Shown here piece after piece: positions 8,005 through 15,367 of a stretch of DNA of 21,905 nt (position 1 is its first letter; the number at the start of each line of letters is the position of its first letter). A model generated the notes under the pieces. It made no database searches. It saw only the letters and a program-made list of their open reading frames with translations, and was not told the DNA's origin. The position numbers and the translations under genes are program-made. This DNA is from Lachnospiraceae bacterium UBA3638 (GTDB taxonomy: Bacteria > Bacillota > Clostridia > Lachnospirales > Lachnospiraceae), in the NCBI GenBank assembly GCA_002373595.1, contig DFKT01000064.1, forward strand, positions 1 through 21,905, given 5' to 3'.

Positions 8005-8267
8005 TATTCCCAGCCTCTTGCGCGGATATACTCGGTAAGAAGTTCCTCGACGAGCTCATCTCTCTCAACCTTCATGATGAGGCTCCTCGCTCCGTTATAG
8101 CTGGTTATATATGTAGGATCACCGCTCATGATATAACCTACTATCTGGTTTACGGGATTGTATCCCTTCTCCTGAAGCGATTCGAATACGGCTGTAAGTA
8201 CCGCTCTCGCACCGGTGGGATCGGTCTGAACTTCAAAAAATTGAGTATTTCCCAAATCTTCGTTCAT
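8004..8267 (-). CDS. ireB: IreB family regulatory phosphoprotein (UPF0297)
   Basis: An 87-residue protein of the UPF0297/IreB family. In Enterococcus, IreB is phosphorylated by the PASTA-domain Ser/Thr kinase IreK and controls cephalosporin resistance; the Bacillus homologue is YrzL. The family core is clear: [30 protein letters not shown] at about 33-62, then a helix with [13 protein letters not shown] threonine in the short N-terminal segment (Thr8) is a possible phosphorylation site by analogy only. It is the first gene of the operon, with GGAG upstream of the ATG and a promoter 50-80 bases upstream. The operon ends with envelope genes, which fits a cell-wall stress link, but that is inference. 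Confidence 0.92.
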   Translation of the reverse strand: MNEDLGNTQFFEVQTDPTGARAVLTAVFESLQEKGYNPVNQIVGYIMSGDPTYITSYNGARSLIMKVERDELVEELLTEYIRARGWE

Positions 8268-8315
8268 ATAAACTCCGTTCTGCTTTACGCAAAAAAAGTA
8301 TGCACAGTTAATAGA

Positions 8316-8344
8316 ATTTTACATTATATTGTCAGAATTTTCAA
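8316..8344 (-). promoter_or_regulatory. Sigma-A-like promoter of the ireB-ruvX-rnj operon
   Basis: Minus-strand TTGAAA (8344-8339), 17-base spacer, TAAAAT (8321-8316), about 50 bases before the ireB start and just beyond the mtaB stop. A second possible pair (CTGACA with TATTAA) overlaps it. I found no other credible promoter between here and glnN, so this may drive all nine genes down to 462. Confidence 0.6.
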
Positions 8345-8346
8345 CT

Positions 8347-9714
8347 TTACGGGCACTGCGACGCCGTGAGTATCTCACTGCTGCCGGGGATAAAGCCTTC
8401 GAGGCATACGCTCACGGTATCGCCCCCGGAGAGGCCTTCGGTCACGGGAAGCGCCGTCATTATATACTCCCGCGTATGACCTGTGAAATATTCCTTTCCG
8501 TTATAAGTCGCCTTCTCCTCTATGAGCACTTCGGCCTTTTCACCGATAAATCCTTCTCTGAAGGCCTTCGATGCTCCGGCTGTCAGTTCAAGAAGCCTCT
8601 TGCTTCTTTCAGCTTTGACCGCAGATTCTACCTGATCGGGCATCTTGTCAGCTATCGTGCCTTTGCGTCTGGAGTACTGGAAAACATGCATTTCGTAGAA
8701 ATCCATCTCCTTTGCAAAAGCGAAGGACTCCTCAAATTCCTCATCCGTCTCGCCCGGAAATCCGGCTATGATATCCGTCGTGATCGCACATCTGTCCCCG
8801 AAGGCATCCCTTAAGGCGCGTACCGCGGACCTGTACTCATCGGATGTGTACTTCCTGTTCATCCTCTTAAGCGTCGCATCGCATCCGCTCTGAAGCGAGA
8901 GATGAAAATGAGGGCAGACTGCTTTAAGTGCAGCCAGGCGCTTTGCCGATTTCGGCGTGATGATGCGGGGCTCAAGCGAGCTTAGGCGTACTCTGCAGAC
9001 TCCCGGGACGCGGCATATCTCCTCGACCAGATCTATGAGCCTGCTCTCTCCACGATAGTCTCCGTCCGCATCTATCCCATATGAACTGATATGGATACCT
9101 GTAAGGATCAGTTCCCTATATCCGGCATCCGTCAGATCCTTTATCTCTTTTAATATGTCATTCTTGTCTCTGCTGCGGACGCGCCCTCTGGCATAGGGGA
9201 TCGCGCAATATGTACAGAACTGATTGCATCCGTCCTGTATCTTGACATAGACTCTCTTGTGCTCGGTAGCTCCGCTGCCTGAATCTGCGCCGCCCTTAAG
9301 CTTCAGTGACATGGTCTCGTATTCGCATCTGCCGGAGCCCAGATCCTTGCGGGTAATGCGCTTTCCCGTCTTTAAGTATTCCTCTATCAGGTCGGTCAGC
9401 TCTGACTTGTGATTGTTTCCGATCGCGATATCTACAGGTCCGTCTCCTGCGGTAAGATCAGTTCCCGTCTCCACATAGCAGCCCGTTGCCACTATCACCG
9501 CATCAGGGTTGAGCGCTTTTGCACGGTTGATCATCTGCCGGCTCTTCCTGTCGGCAATATTTGTTACCGTACACGTGTTGATCACGTATATGTCGGATTT
9601 TTGGTCAAATTGCACAATTTCATACCCGGCATCTTGTGCGTTTTGTCGCATTACTTCCATCTCGTATGAATTGACTTTGCATCCTAAATTGTGAAAGGCT
9701 ATAGTTTTTTTCAT
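8347..9714 (-). CDS. mtaB: tRNA t6A37 methylthiotransferase MtaB
   Basis: A radical SAM enzyme that adds a methylthio group to N6-threonylcarbamoyladenosine at tRNA position 37. The N-terminal domain carries cluster cysteines Cys12 (NLGCKVNS), Cys48 (INTCTVTN) and Cys79 (VATGCYVE). The radical SAM motif CNQFCTYC at 163-170 gives Cys163, Cys167 and Cys170, followed by AIPYARGRVRSR. LSSLEPR and HLSLQSGCDATLKRMNR are also typical, and the C-terminal part resembles a TRAM domain. NLGCKVNSYE near the start distinguishes MtaB from MiaB and RimO. The ATG at 9714 is chosen over an upstream in-frame start because it has AGGA 6-7 bases before it and the family begins at this point; the result is 455 residues. 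It is read divergently from the HPr-like gene. Confidence 0.93.
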   Translation of the reverse strand: MKKTIAFHNLGCKVNSYEMEVMRQNAQDAGYEIVQFDQKSDIYVINTCTVTNIADRKSRQMINRAKALNPDAVIVATGCYVETGTDLTAGDGPVDIAIGNNHKSELTDLIEEYLKTGKRITRKDLGSGRCEYETMSLKLKGGADSGSGATEHKRVYVKIQDGCNQFCTYCAIPYARGRVRSRDKNDILKEIKDLTDAGYRELILTGIHISSYGIDADGDYRGESRLIDLVEEICRVPGVCRVRLSSLEPRIITPKSAKRLAALKAVCPHFHLSLQSGCDATLKRMNRKYTSDEYRSAVRALRDAFGDRCAITTDIIAGFPGETDEEFEESFAFAKEMDFYEMHVFQYSRRKGTIADKMPDQVESAVKAERSKRLLELTAGASKAFREGFIGEKAEVLIEEKATYNGKEYFTGHTREYIMTALPVTEGLSGGDTVSVCLEGFIPGSSEILTASQCP

Positions 9715-9756
9715 TTTTTTCCTAAAGGTTTGGACATCTTTGGAGCCCGTTTTTTC

Positions 9757-9785
9757 TTGACATTTATTTCGCGTACGCTTAATAT
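9757..9785 (+). promoter_or_regulatory. Strong sigma-A promoter of the HPr-like gene
   Basis: TTGACA (9757-9762), a 17-base spacer, then TAATAT (9780-9785). The -35 box is perfect and the -10 box matches 4-5 of 6. The start of transcription would fall near 9792, giving a leader of about 50 bases before the ATG at 9843. Confidence 0.82.
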
Positions 9786-9796
9786 GAGGGCGTAGC

Positions 9797-9818
9797 AAAG
9801 AAAAAGAAAAAGAAAAAG
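9797..9818 (+). repeat. AAAAAG hexamer repeat in the leader of the HPr-like gene
   Basis: AAAG followed by three perfect tandem copies of AAAAAG (9801-9818). The tract lies entirely in the predicted untranslated leader, ending 8 bases before the AAGGAGG ribosome binding site (9827-9833). It could act as an unstructured translation enhancer. Slippage that changes its length is possible but cannot be judged from one sequence. Confidence 0.7.
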
Positions 9819-9842
9819 GAAAACATAAGGAGGTAACTAATC

Positions 9843-10073
9843 ATGAAAACCGTAAAGATTTCTCTTAACTCCATTGACAAGGTAAAATCCTTCGTAAACG
9901 ACATTACTAAGTTTGATTATGACTTTGATCTGGTATCAGGAAGATATGTAATCGATGCTAAGTCCATCATGGGAATCTTCAGCCTCGATCTTTCCAAGCC
10001 CATCGACCTCAACATTCACACCGAGGACGGAGCAGAGGAAGTTCTCTCAGTACTCAGCCAGTATCAGGTCTGA
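9843..10073 (+). CDS. HPr-like protein without the catalytic histidine (Crh-like)
   Basis: A 76-residue protein with the length and pattern of HPr, the phosphocarrier of the sugar phosphotransferase system. The region around the regulatory serine is well kept: DAKSIMGIFSLDLSKPIDL matches the HPr segment LKSIMGVMSLGIAKGAEI, placing Ser41 at the position of Ser46, the target of HPr kinase. The active-site His15 is replaced by Ser10 and the neighbouring Arg17 by Asp12, so it cannot carry phosphate from Enzyme I. This parallels Bacillus Crh, which lost His15 and acts only in carbon catabolite control. A regulatory role here is inference. It is a single-gene unit with a consensus promoter, AAGGAGG 9 bases before the ATG, and a strong terminator. 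Confidence 0.75.
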   Translation: MKTVKISLNSIDKVKSFVNDITKFDYDFDLVSGRYVIDAKSIMGIFSLDLSKPIDLNIHTEDGAEEVLSVLSQYQV

Positions 10074-10096
10074 TCACATATACGGAGTATAAGACT

Positions 10097-10126
10097 AAAG
10101 AGACCGGCAATGCCGGTCTCTTTTTT
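10097..10126 (+). terminator. Rho-independent terminator of the HPr-like gene
   Basis: A perfect 12-bp stem (10097-10108 pairing with 10112-10123), AAT loop, and a run of six T (10121-10126). It starts 23 bases after the stop codon. Since the convergent gene ends at 10128, the hairpin may also stop transcription from the minus strand, where the tail is less T-rich. Confidence 0.92.
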
Positions 10127-10127
10127 G

Positions 10128-11033
10128 TTAATTACCTGCTTTTGCCGATATTACCCAGGGTGCGGGCTGGTCCTCGAATACCCCGCTGCTCTTTAGCTTG
10201 GATACCGAGATCCTTATGACAGTCACATCCGTGATGCCGTATTTGGCAAGGATATCCGTCATCGAAGCCGCAGTCTTAAAATCAAGCGTATAGATGACAA
10301 ATTCCATATTGGGATTTAGCCCGGTGAGGAAAGCCAGTTCCTGCTCGAGACTGGCGGAAGCTACAAGCATCGTCGTATCGGGAACTGCGAGCTTAGACAT
10401 CGTATCCTCACCGACATGATCGACTATCTCGATATTCTTCAGTCCGAATTTATTGACATTCTCCTCCATCGTTTCACGGTCATTCTCCTTGTACTCAACC
10501 GCGATGACCGTTCCGTCTCCGCACATCATAGCAGCTTCTACCGCGATCGACTCACCGGAGATGACGCAGAGATTCTTGCCTTCATGTATCTGCATCTTGG
10601 AGAGGAGTACAGACCTTATCTCGGATCCGACATACTTAACAGATCCTGATGCGAACTGCTTATTGTCCATTCCGAATTTGATGGTGCTGCGCGCATTCGG
10701 ATTGAGGACGATCATTCCGGCAGATGCATTGATGCCTCTGTCTATCATAGCAGAGACCTTGTCTCTCTTGATCGGGCCGGAAGGATCCGAACCTTCATTA
10801 TAGATAACTTCGCACTCGCCGAGACCTACATCCCACATTTTATAGAAGATATCCTTATCACCCGCCTCGGTAAATACGAGTACACATCTGTGCGCCTCGA
10901 CGGTAGGGATGAGATTCTTATTCTTCCTCGTGATATCGAGTATCTTAACATGCTCAAGATCTATATCCGTATTGTCCGAGAAATACTCAAGCCACGATAT
11001 GATATTGGAATTGCTGAAAAGTCTTTCTTCCAT
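10128..11033 (-). CDS. Degenerate CobL-like (CbiE-CbiT fold) protein, probable pseudo-methyltransferase
   Basis: The 301-residue protein aligns by pattern with the CbiE-CbiT fusion (CobL, precorrin-6Y C5,15-methyltransferase). The CbiE-like part includes DVGLGECEVIYNEG (about 68-81) and IVLNPNARSTIKFGMDNKQF (108-127). The CbiT-like part begins VGSEIRSVLLSKMQIHEGK (135-153) and continues to VEAAMMCGDGTVIAVEYKEN (165-184). The SAM-binding loop, normally a glycine-rich DIGAGTGSVSIEA, is reduced here to VISGESIAVEA (about 157-167), so SAM binding is doubtful. It is shorter than CobL (about 400), and no cobalamin gene is nearby. It ends the por gene run, 51 bases after porB, with GGAGGA 7 bases before its ATG. 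Function unknown; a redox or sensory role linked to the oxidoreductase is speculation. Confidence 0.65.
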   Translation of the reverse strand: MEERLFSNSNIISWLEYFSDNTDIDLEHVKILDITRKNKNLIPTVEAHRCVLVFTEAGDKDIFYKMWDVGLGECEVIYNEGSDPSGPIKRDKVSAMIDRGINASAGMIVLNPNARSTIKFGMDNKQFASGSVKYVGSEIRSVLLSKMQIHEGKNLCVISGESIAVEAAMMCGDGTVIAVEYKENDRETMEENVNKFGLKNIEIVDHVGEDTMSKLAVPDTTMLVASASLEQELAFLTGLNPNMEFVIYTLDFKTAASMTDILAKYGITDVTVIRISVSKLKSSGVFEDQPAPWVISAKAGN

Positions 11034-11084
11034 TTCTTTTTCCTCCGATCCCGATCATCTTAAATGCTTGCAATTAACTTTGGT

Positions 11085-12020
11085 TTACTTACATTTAGCG
11101 AGAAGCTCTTCCCACTTCTTATCAACATACTTCTGAGCTTCCTCGATGGTCCATTCATTTCCGGGCTTGAAGCAGTGCTTGAACCTTCCCTGCTTTCTCA
11201 TGAACTCCTCAACGGGAAGTTTCTTCTTAGGCTCATAAGTGAGTCTGTACTCTCCCTCAACAACCTCATACACAGGCCATACACAGGTATCTATCGCGAG
11301 TTTGCAGATCTCGATCAGATCCTCAGCCGGGTACTGCCATCCTCTGGGGCAGGGAGTGAGCACATTTACAAATGCGGGACCTTCGGTATAGATCGCACGA
11401 TGTGCTTTCTCATGGAAGTCCTTCATGTTTCCGAAGAGTGTTGTCTGTGCGGCATACTTAACTCCGTGCGCTACAACGATCTGAGTGAGATCCTTCTGAA
11501 CCTGCTTCTTACCTACGGACTCGACACCCGCGGGAGTGGTAGTTGCGGATGCAAATCTCGGAGTGGCGGATGAACGCTGAGTTCCCGTATTCATATATGC
11601 ATTGTTGTCGTAGCAGAAATATGTGAAGTCATGTCCTCTCTCGAGTGCGCCGGAGAGTGACTGGAATCCGATATCGTAAGTACCGCCGTCTCCGCCTATG
11701 GCAAGGATCTTAAACTTCCTGTCCTCAGCAATCTTACCCTTTCTCTTCATCACGTTCATAGCTGCCTCTACACCGGAAGCGGTAGCAGATGCATTTTCAA
11801 ACGCGGTGTGGATATAGGAATCATCCCATGCAGTATACGGATACTGGAATGATGATACTTCGAGACATCCTGTCGCATTACATATGACAGCTTTGTCATC
11901 AGGATCGACTGCACGCATCATAGCTCTGCATACGATACCCGCTCCGCATCCGGCACAGAGTCTGTGGCCGGGATTGAAGCGTTCTTTTTTATTCATTTCC
12001 TCTTTAAGATTGTATGCCAT
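11085..12020 (-). CDS. porB: Pyruvate:ferredoxin oxidoreductase, beta subunit
   Basis: The thiamine-pyrophosphate subunit of a 2-oxoacid:ferredoxin oxidoreductase, which oxidises pyruvate to acetyl-CoA and CO2 and reduces ferredoxin. It has the Fe-S cysteines Cys22 and Cys25 (RLCAGCGAG), Cys52 (ATGCLEV) and Cys224 (TPCPRGWQYP). The TPP/magnesium motif runs from GGDGGTYDIGFQSLSGALERG (about 109-129) to NNAYMNTGTQRS (139-150). The 311-residue length is typical of PorB. The start ATG overlaps the porA stop by one base (TAATG). Substrate preference (pyruvate or another 2-oxoacid) cannot be fixed from sequence alone; the overall pattern fits pyruvate best. Confidence 0.92.
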   Translation of the reverse strand: MAYNLKEEMNKKERFNPGHRLCAGCGAGIVCRAMMRAVDPDDKAVICNATGCLEVSSFQYPYTAWDDSYIHTAFENASATASGVEAAMNVMKRKGKIAEDRKFKILAIGGDGGTYDIGFQSLSGALERGHDFTYFCYDNNAYMNTGTQRSSATPRFASATTTPAGVESVGKKQVQKDLTQIVVAHGVKYAAQTTLFGNMKDFHEKAHRAIYTEGPAFVNVLTPCPRGWQYPAEDLIEICKLAIDTCVWPVYEVVEGEYRLTYEPKKKLPVEEFMRKQGRFKHCFKPGNEWTIEEAQKYVDKKWEELLAKCK

Positions 12021-13204
12021 TACTTTTCCCTCTGTCCCATATGGGTATATATATCACCTATCTCACCGCCTGCCGCAATCTTGCCGAGTCTGTCATAGAC
12101 GCTCTTGGCAGCCTCCACAGTGAAATCTCTTCCTCCGAGTCCGAATACGATGTCGACCATTTTGGGTCTGGTCTCGAGATTAAAGCAAGCTCCGCAGGTT
12201 TCCGCATAGAGAGGTCCGCCACACGCAGAGAAGCCTTCGCTCTTGTCCATTACCGCTACGGCTTTGCAATTCTTAAGTGCCTGTGCGATCTCCTCTCCGG
12301 GGAATGGTCTGAATACTCTCAGCTTGATGAGTCCTGCTTTCACACCGCTTTCTCTTAGTTCATCGACTGCTGCCTTGGCAGTACCTGCAGATGATCCCAT
12401 GATCACCATTGCGATCTCGGCATCTTCCATTCTGTACTCTTCGAAGAAACCATACTTCCTGCCGAAAGTCTTTTCAAAATCCGCAGCGACTTCGAGGATC
12501 ACCTTCTTGGCATTCATCATCGCATGGGCCTGTGCCACATGCGCTTCCATATAGTAGTTGGATACTCCGTAAGGTCCTACAGCGAGAGGATTCTCTTCCT
12601 TTAAGAGATAGTTCTCAGGCTTGTACTCTCCGACGAAGGCCTTTACCTTGTCATCTTCCTCTATCTCGATATTCTCTATTGCGTGAGAAGTGATGAATCC
12701 ATCCTCACATACCATAAGGGGAAGTCTGACATCGGGATGCTCCGCGATACGATGTGCCATGAGGTAATTGTCATATACTTCCTGATTGTTCTCACCGTAG
12801 AGCTGGATGAATCCGGAGTCTCTCTCAGCCATGGAATCCGAATAGTCGTGATTGATATTGATAGGTCCCGTAAGCGCACGGCACGAAACCGCGAGCACTA
12901 TGGGAAGTCTCGATGATGCCGCAACATAGAGCACCTCATTCATGAAGGAGAGTCCTGCAGACGAAGTGGCGGTCACAGCTCTGCATCCTGCTGCCTCCGC
13001 TCCCATACATGCGGACATGGATGAATGCTCGCTCTCCACACAGATGAACTCTGTATCTACTTTTCCGTCAGCCACATACTGTGCGAAGTACTGAGGTATC
13101 TCAGTCGACGGAGTGATCGGGAACATAGCGAACACATCGGGATTGATCTGTCTCATCGCCGTTGCTATCGCTTCGTTTCCGGAAAGTCTGTCTCTTATAC
13201 TCAT
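12020..13204 (-). CDS. porA: Pyruvate:ferredoxin oxidoreductase, alpha subunit
   Basis: The alpha subunit of the oxidoreductase, covering the pyrimidine-binding and transketolase C-terminal-like domains. Visible: GNEAIATAMRQINPDVFAMF followed by PITPSTEIPQYFA (about 9-41), the family hallmark for TPP pyrimidine binding; CVESEHSSMSACMGAEAAG (55-73); TATSSAGLSFMNEVLY (78-93); and FRPFPGEEIAQAL in the C-terminal half. I chose the ATG at 13204, which overlaps the porD stop by one base (TAATG) and follows GGAGGGA; a TTG five codons earlier lies inside porD and is less likely. The product is 394 residues, as usual for PorA. Confidence 0.92.
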   Translation of the reverse strand: MSIRDRLSGNEAIATAMRQINPDVFAMFPITPSTEIPQYFAQYVADGKVDTEFICVESEHSSMSACMGAEAAGCRAVTATSSAGLSFMNEVLYVAASSRLPIVLAVSCRALTGPININHDYSDSMAERDSGFIQLYGENNQEVYDNYLMAHRIAEHPDVRLPLMVCEDGFITSHAIENIEIEEDDKVKAFVGEYKPENYLLKEENPLAVGPYGVSNYYMEAHVAQAHAMMNAKKVILEVAADFEKTFGRKYGFFEEYRMEDAEIAMVIMGSSAGTAKAAVDELRESGVKAGLIKLRVFRPFPGEEIAQALKNCKAVAVMDKSEGFSACGGPLYAETCGACFNLETRPKMVDIVFGLGGRDFTVEAAKSVYDRLGKIAAGGEIGDIYTHMGQREK

Positions 13205-13500
13205 TACTCTTCCCTCCAAACTATAGCATCAAAGGGACATGCTTTTATGCATATGCCGCAGCCTTTGCAATGATCGTAATCAAACTCCTCACGCTTTCCG
13301 TCCTTTACGGGAATGCATGCATCGGGGCAGAAAGGAGCGCAGAGTACACACTGCTTGCACTTATCCTTGATCCACTCGGGAGTGCGTGATCTCCACTCTC
13401 CCGTCTTGGTGAGCCTGCTGGTTCCGGGCTCGTAGATCTCACATCCGACAGTCATCTCCTGCCAGGGGATCTTCTCGTTTATATCTTCCGCTCTCTTCAT
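13204..13500 (-). CDS. porD: Pyruvate:ferredoxin oxidoreductase, delta (ferredoxin-like) subunit
   Basis: A 98-residue 2[4Fe-4S] ferredoxin subunit that passes electrons from the TPP centre to free ferredoxin. Two complete cluster motifs are seen: Cys48-Cys51-Cys54-Cys58 (CKQCVLCAPFCP) and Cys78-Cys81-Cys84-Cys88 (CKGCGICIKACP), with an extra Cys62. The N-terminal part contains TGEWRSRTPEWI, typical of PorD. Its ATG overlaps the porC stop by four bases (ATGA), and its stop overlaps the porA start. Confidence 0.93.
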   Translation of the reverse strand: MKRAEDINEKIPWQEMTVGCEIYEPGTSRLTKTGEWRSRTPEWIKDKCKQCVLCAPFCPDACIPVKDGKREEFDYDHCKGCGICIKACPFDAIVWREE

Positions 13501-14078
13501 CCGTCACTCCTTACTTCGTCCATCGCTTCCCTGAGACACTTGAGGTTACCCTCAACGACCTGAGGCTTCTTAGCGAACTTATGACGATATGACTCTTCCA
13601 TATCACTTAAGAACTTATTCCTCTCAACACATCCGCTGACTGCGACTACGGCAGCAAGCATCGGTGTGTTGGGGAAATATGCTCCGAGATTTCTGACCGA
13701 TATCTCTCTGGCATCGATAGTGCATACCTTTCCTTTGTATCCCTTAAGCAGAGGTCTGACATCTGCGGGAGACATAGAGGTGTTGACTATGATCGCTCCG
13801 TCTTCTTTGAGTCCGGCGGTCACATCGACGCTCCCGATCAGAGTCTCATCGACCACGACCACATAATCAGGATCATAGATATTGGAGTGGATCGAACATC
13901 TCTCATCGGAAATACGATTGTACGCTGTGATCGGAGCTCCCGATCTCTCCGGTCCGTACTCCGGGAAGGACTGTACGAACTTGCCGTCGAGGAACGCCGC
14001 ATCTGCGAGGAGCTGACTGGCTGTCTTTGCTCCCTGGCCTCCGCGTCCGTGCCATCTTACTTCTACCATTTTACCCAT
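13497..14078 (-). CDS. porC: Pyruvate:ferredoxin oxidoreductase, gamma subunit
   Basis: The gamma subunit (domain III of one-chain enzymes), 193 residues. The family start VEVRWHGRGGQGAKTASQLL is at about 5-24, followed by SFPEYGPERSGAPITAY (about 37-53) and the central DPDYVVVVDETL strand. I chose the ATG at 14078, with GGAG about 8 bases before it, over the internal Met4. It is the first gene of the porC-porD-porA-porB set, an arrangement like archaeal and Thermotoga enzymes and unlike the single-chain NifJ form common in Clostridia. It lies 48 bases after thiI. Confidence 0.9.
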   Translation of the reverse strand: MGKMVEVRWHGRGGQGAKTASQLLADAAFLDGKFVQSFPEYGPERSGAPITAYNRISDERCSIHSNIYDPDYVVVVDETLIGSVDVTAGLKEDGAIIVNTSMSPADVRPLLKGYKGKVCTIDAREISVRNLGAYFPNTPMLAAVVAVSGCVERNKFLSDMEESYRHKFAKKPQVVEGNLKCLREAMDEVRSDG

Positions 14079-14126
14079 CTTGTTTCTCCGTTTTGCTTCG
14101 GCTCGGCATTAATGTCGGTATGCCGT

Positions 14127-15317
14127 TTATTTAACTTCCACGACTTCCGTGGTTTCATATACTTTGTTTAAAAGATCCTCTATCACATCGTCAAGATGAT
14201 GCTCATGCTTCCTGATGATATTGACATTGGGCTTCGTAACGGGGTGCTTTGCCACAAATATCGTGCAGCAGTCCTCGAACGGAAGTATCGAGGTCTCATA
14301 AGTACCGATCTTCTCCGCTATGGTGACGATATCCTGCTTATCAAAAGCCACAAGCGGTCTGTATACGGGGAGCTCACAGACCTCATTGGTCGATACCATG
14401 CTCGCCATAGTCTGCGATGCCACCTGACCGATGCTTTCACCCGTGATGAGTCCTATCGCGCCGCACTCATGTGCATAATGCTCAGCGATACGCATCATGT
14501 ATCTGCGCATGATGATAGTCAGCTCATCGTGTGGACATTTCTCATATATAGCCAGCTGGATATCCGTGAAATTGACTATATGAAGTCTGATCGGTCCGGT
14601 GTACTCCGCGATGATCTTAGCCAGGTCAATAACCTTCTGCTTCGCTCTCTCACTTGTGTACGGAGGCGCATGGAAGTAAACAGCATCTATGCTGACACCC
14701 CTCTTGGACACCATCCATCCCGCAACGGGAGAATCGATACCTCCGGAGAGCAGGAGCATTCCTCTTCCGCCCGTTCCGACAGGCATACCGCCGGGGCCGG
14801 GGATCATCCGGGAGTAGACATATATCAGATCGCGTATCTCCACCTCGAGCATGACCTGAGGCTTGTGTACATCAACTTTAAGCTCGGGATATGCATCCAG
14901 GATCGCTTCACCGAGAGCCGCATTTATCTCCATCGAATCCATCGGGTAGTTCTTGCGGTTCCTGCGGGCATTTACTTTAAATGTGAGATTCTTGTCCGGA
15001 TAGACATCATCGAAATATTTGACTATATCCTTGCCGAGCTCCTCGAATCCCTTATCTTCAAGGCAGAGCACGGGGCAGATCCATATGATACCGAAAATAT
15101 GCTTAAGACGGTCAATTACTTCATCGTAATCAAATCCCTCCGAACAGTCCACATATATGCGGCCGGGAGTCTTGTGTACCGAAAATTTCCCTTCCACATG
15201 TGAAAGACCGCGCTGTATCTGGGAGATAAGCGCATCCTCGAACATATATCTGTTTTTTCCTTTGATACCGATCTCTGCGTATTTGACCAGAAATGTATGA
15301 AAAATCTCTTTATTCAT
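14127..15317 (-). CDS. thiI: tRNA 4-thiouridine synthase ThiI (no rhodanese domain)
   Basis: ThiI adenylates uridine 8 of tRNA and transfers sulfur to give s4U; in some bacteria it also serves thiamine synthesis. Order of parts: an N-terminal ferredoxin-like domain starting LVKYAEIGIKGKNRYMFEDAL (about 10-30), a THUMP domain (about 60-165), then the PP-loop ATPase motif LLSGGIDSPVAGW at about 189-201. Cys350 and Cys351 (EDCCTIF) are candidates for sulfur handling. At 396 residues it ends after the PP-loop domain, so the rhodanese domain of the E. coli protein is missing, as usual in Firmicutes, where a dedicated cysteine desulfurase supplies sulfur directly. That desulfurase is the preceding gene, 50 bases upstream. 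GGGAG lies about 11 bases before the ATG. Confidence 0.94.
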   Translation of the reverse strand: MNKEIFHTFLVKYAEIGIKGKNRYMFEDALISQIQRGLSHVEGKFSVHKTPGRIYVDCSEGFDYDEVIDRLKHIFGIIWICPVLCLEDKGFEELGKDIVKYFDDVYPDKNLTFKVNARRNRKNYPMDSMEINAALGEAILDAYPELKVDVHKPQVMLEVEIRDLIYVYSRMIPGPGGMPVGTGGRGMLLLSGGIDSPVAGWMVSKRGVSIDAVYFHAPPYTSERAKQKVIDLAKIIAEYTGPIRLHIVNFTDIQLAIYEKCPHDELTIIMRRYMMRIAEHYAHECGAIGLITGESIGQVASQTMASMVSTNEVCELPVYRPLVAFDKQDIVTIAEKIGTYETSILPFEDCCTIFVAKHPVTKPNVNIIRKHEHHLDDVIEDLLNKVYETTEVVEVK

Positions 15318-15367
15318 CGAAAGTCAGGCTCCCTTCGGGCAAGTATAGCACAAAAGGCGCCTGTTCG

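Noticed and set aside
9771..9778. GCGTACGC palindrome in the spacer of the HPr-like promoter
   Set aside because: Eight-base palindromes occur by chance often in a window of this size; it has no extended arms.
9715..9798. Longer MtaB start at 9798
   Set aside because: It adds 28 residues not found in the family and would run through the promoter of the divergent gene; the ATG at 9714 has its own AGGA site.
10128..11033. Taking the CobL-like gene as evidence for cobalamin synthesis here
   Set aside because: The SAM-binding loop is degenerate and no other cobalamin gene is in the window.
14104..14125. Hairpin CGGCAT/ATGCCG between thiI and porC as a terminator
   Set aside because: Only 6 bp with a 10-base loop and no T run after it on the minus strand.
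14196..15203. Long plus-strand open frame of 335 codons opposite thiI
   Set aside because: It lies wholly antisense to a clear ThiI with intact motifs, has no ribosome binding site worth noting, and its product is a low-information mix of His, Arg, Tyr and Ser typical of a shadow frame.
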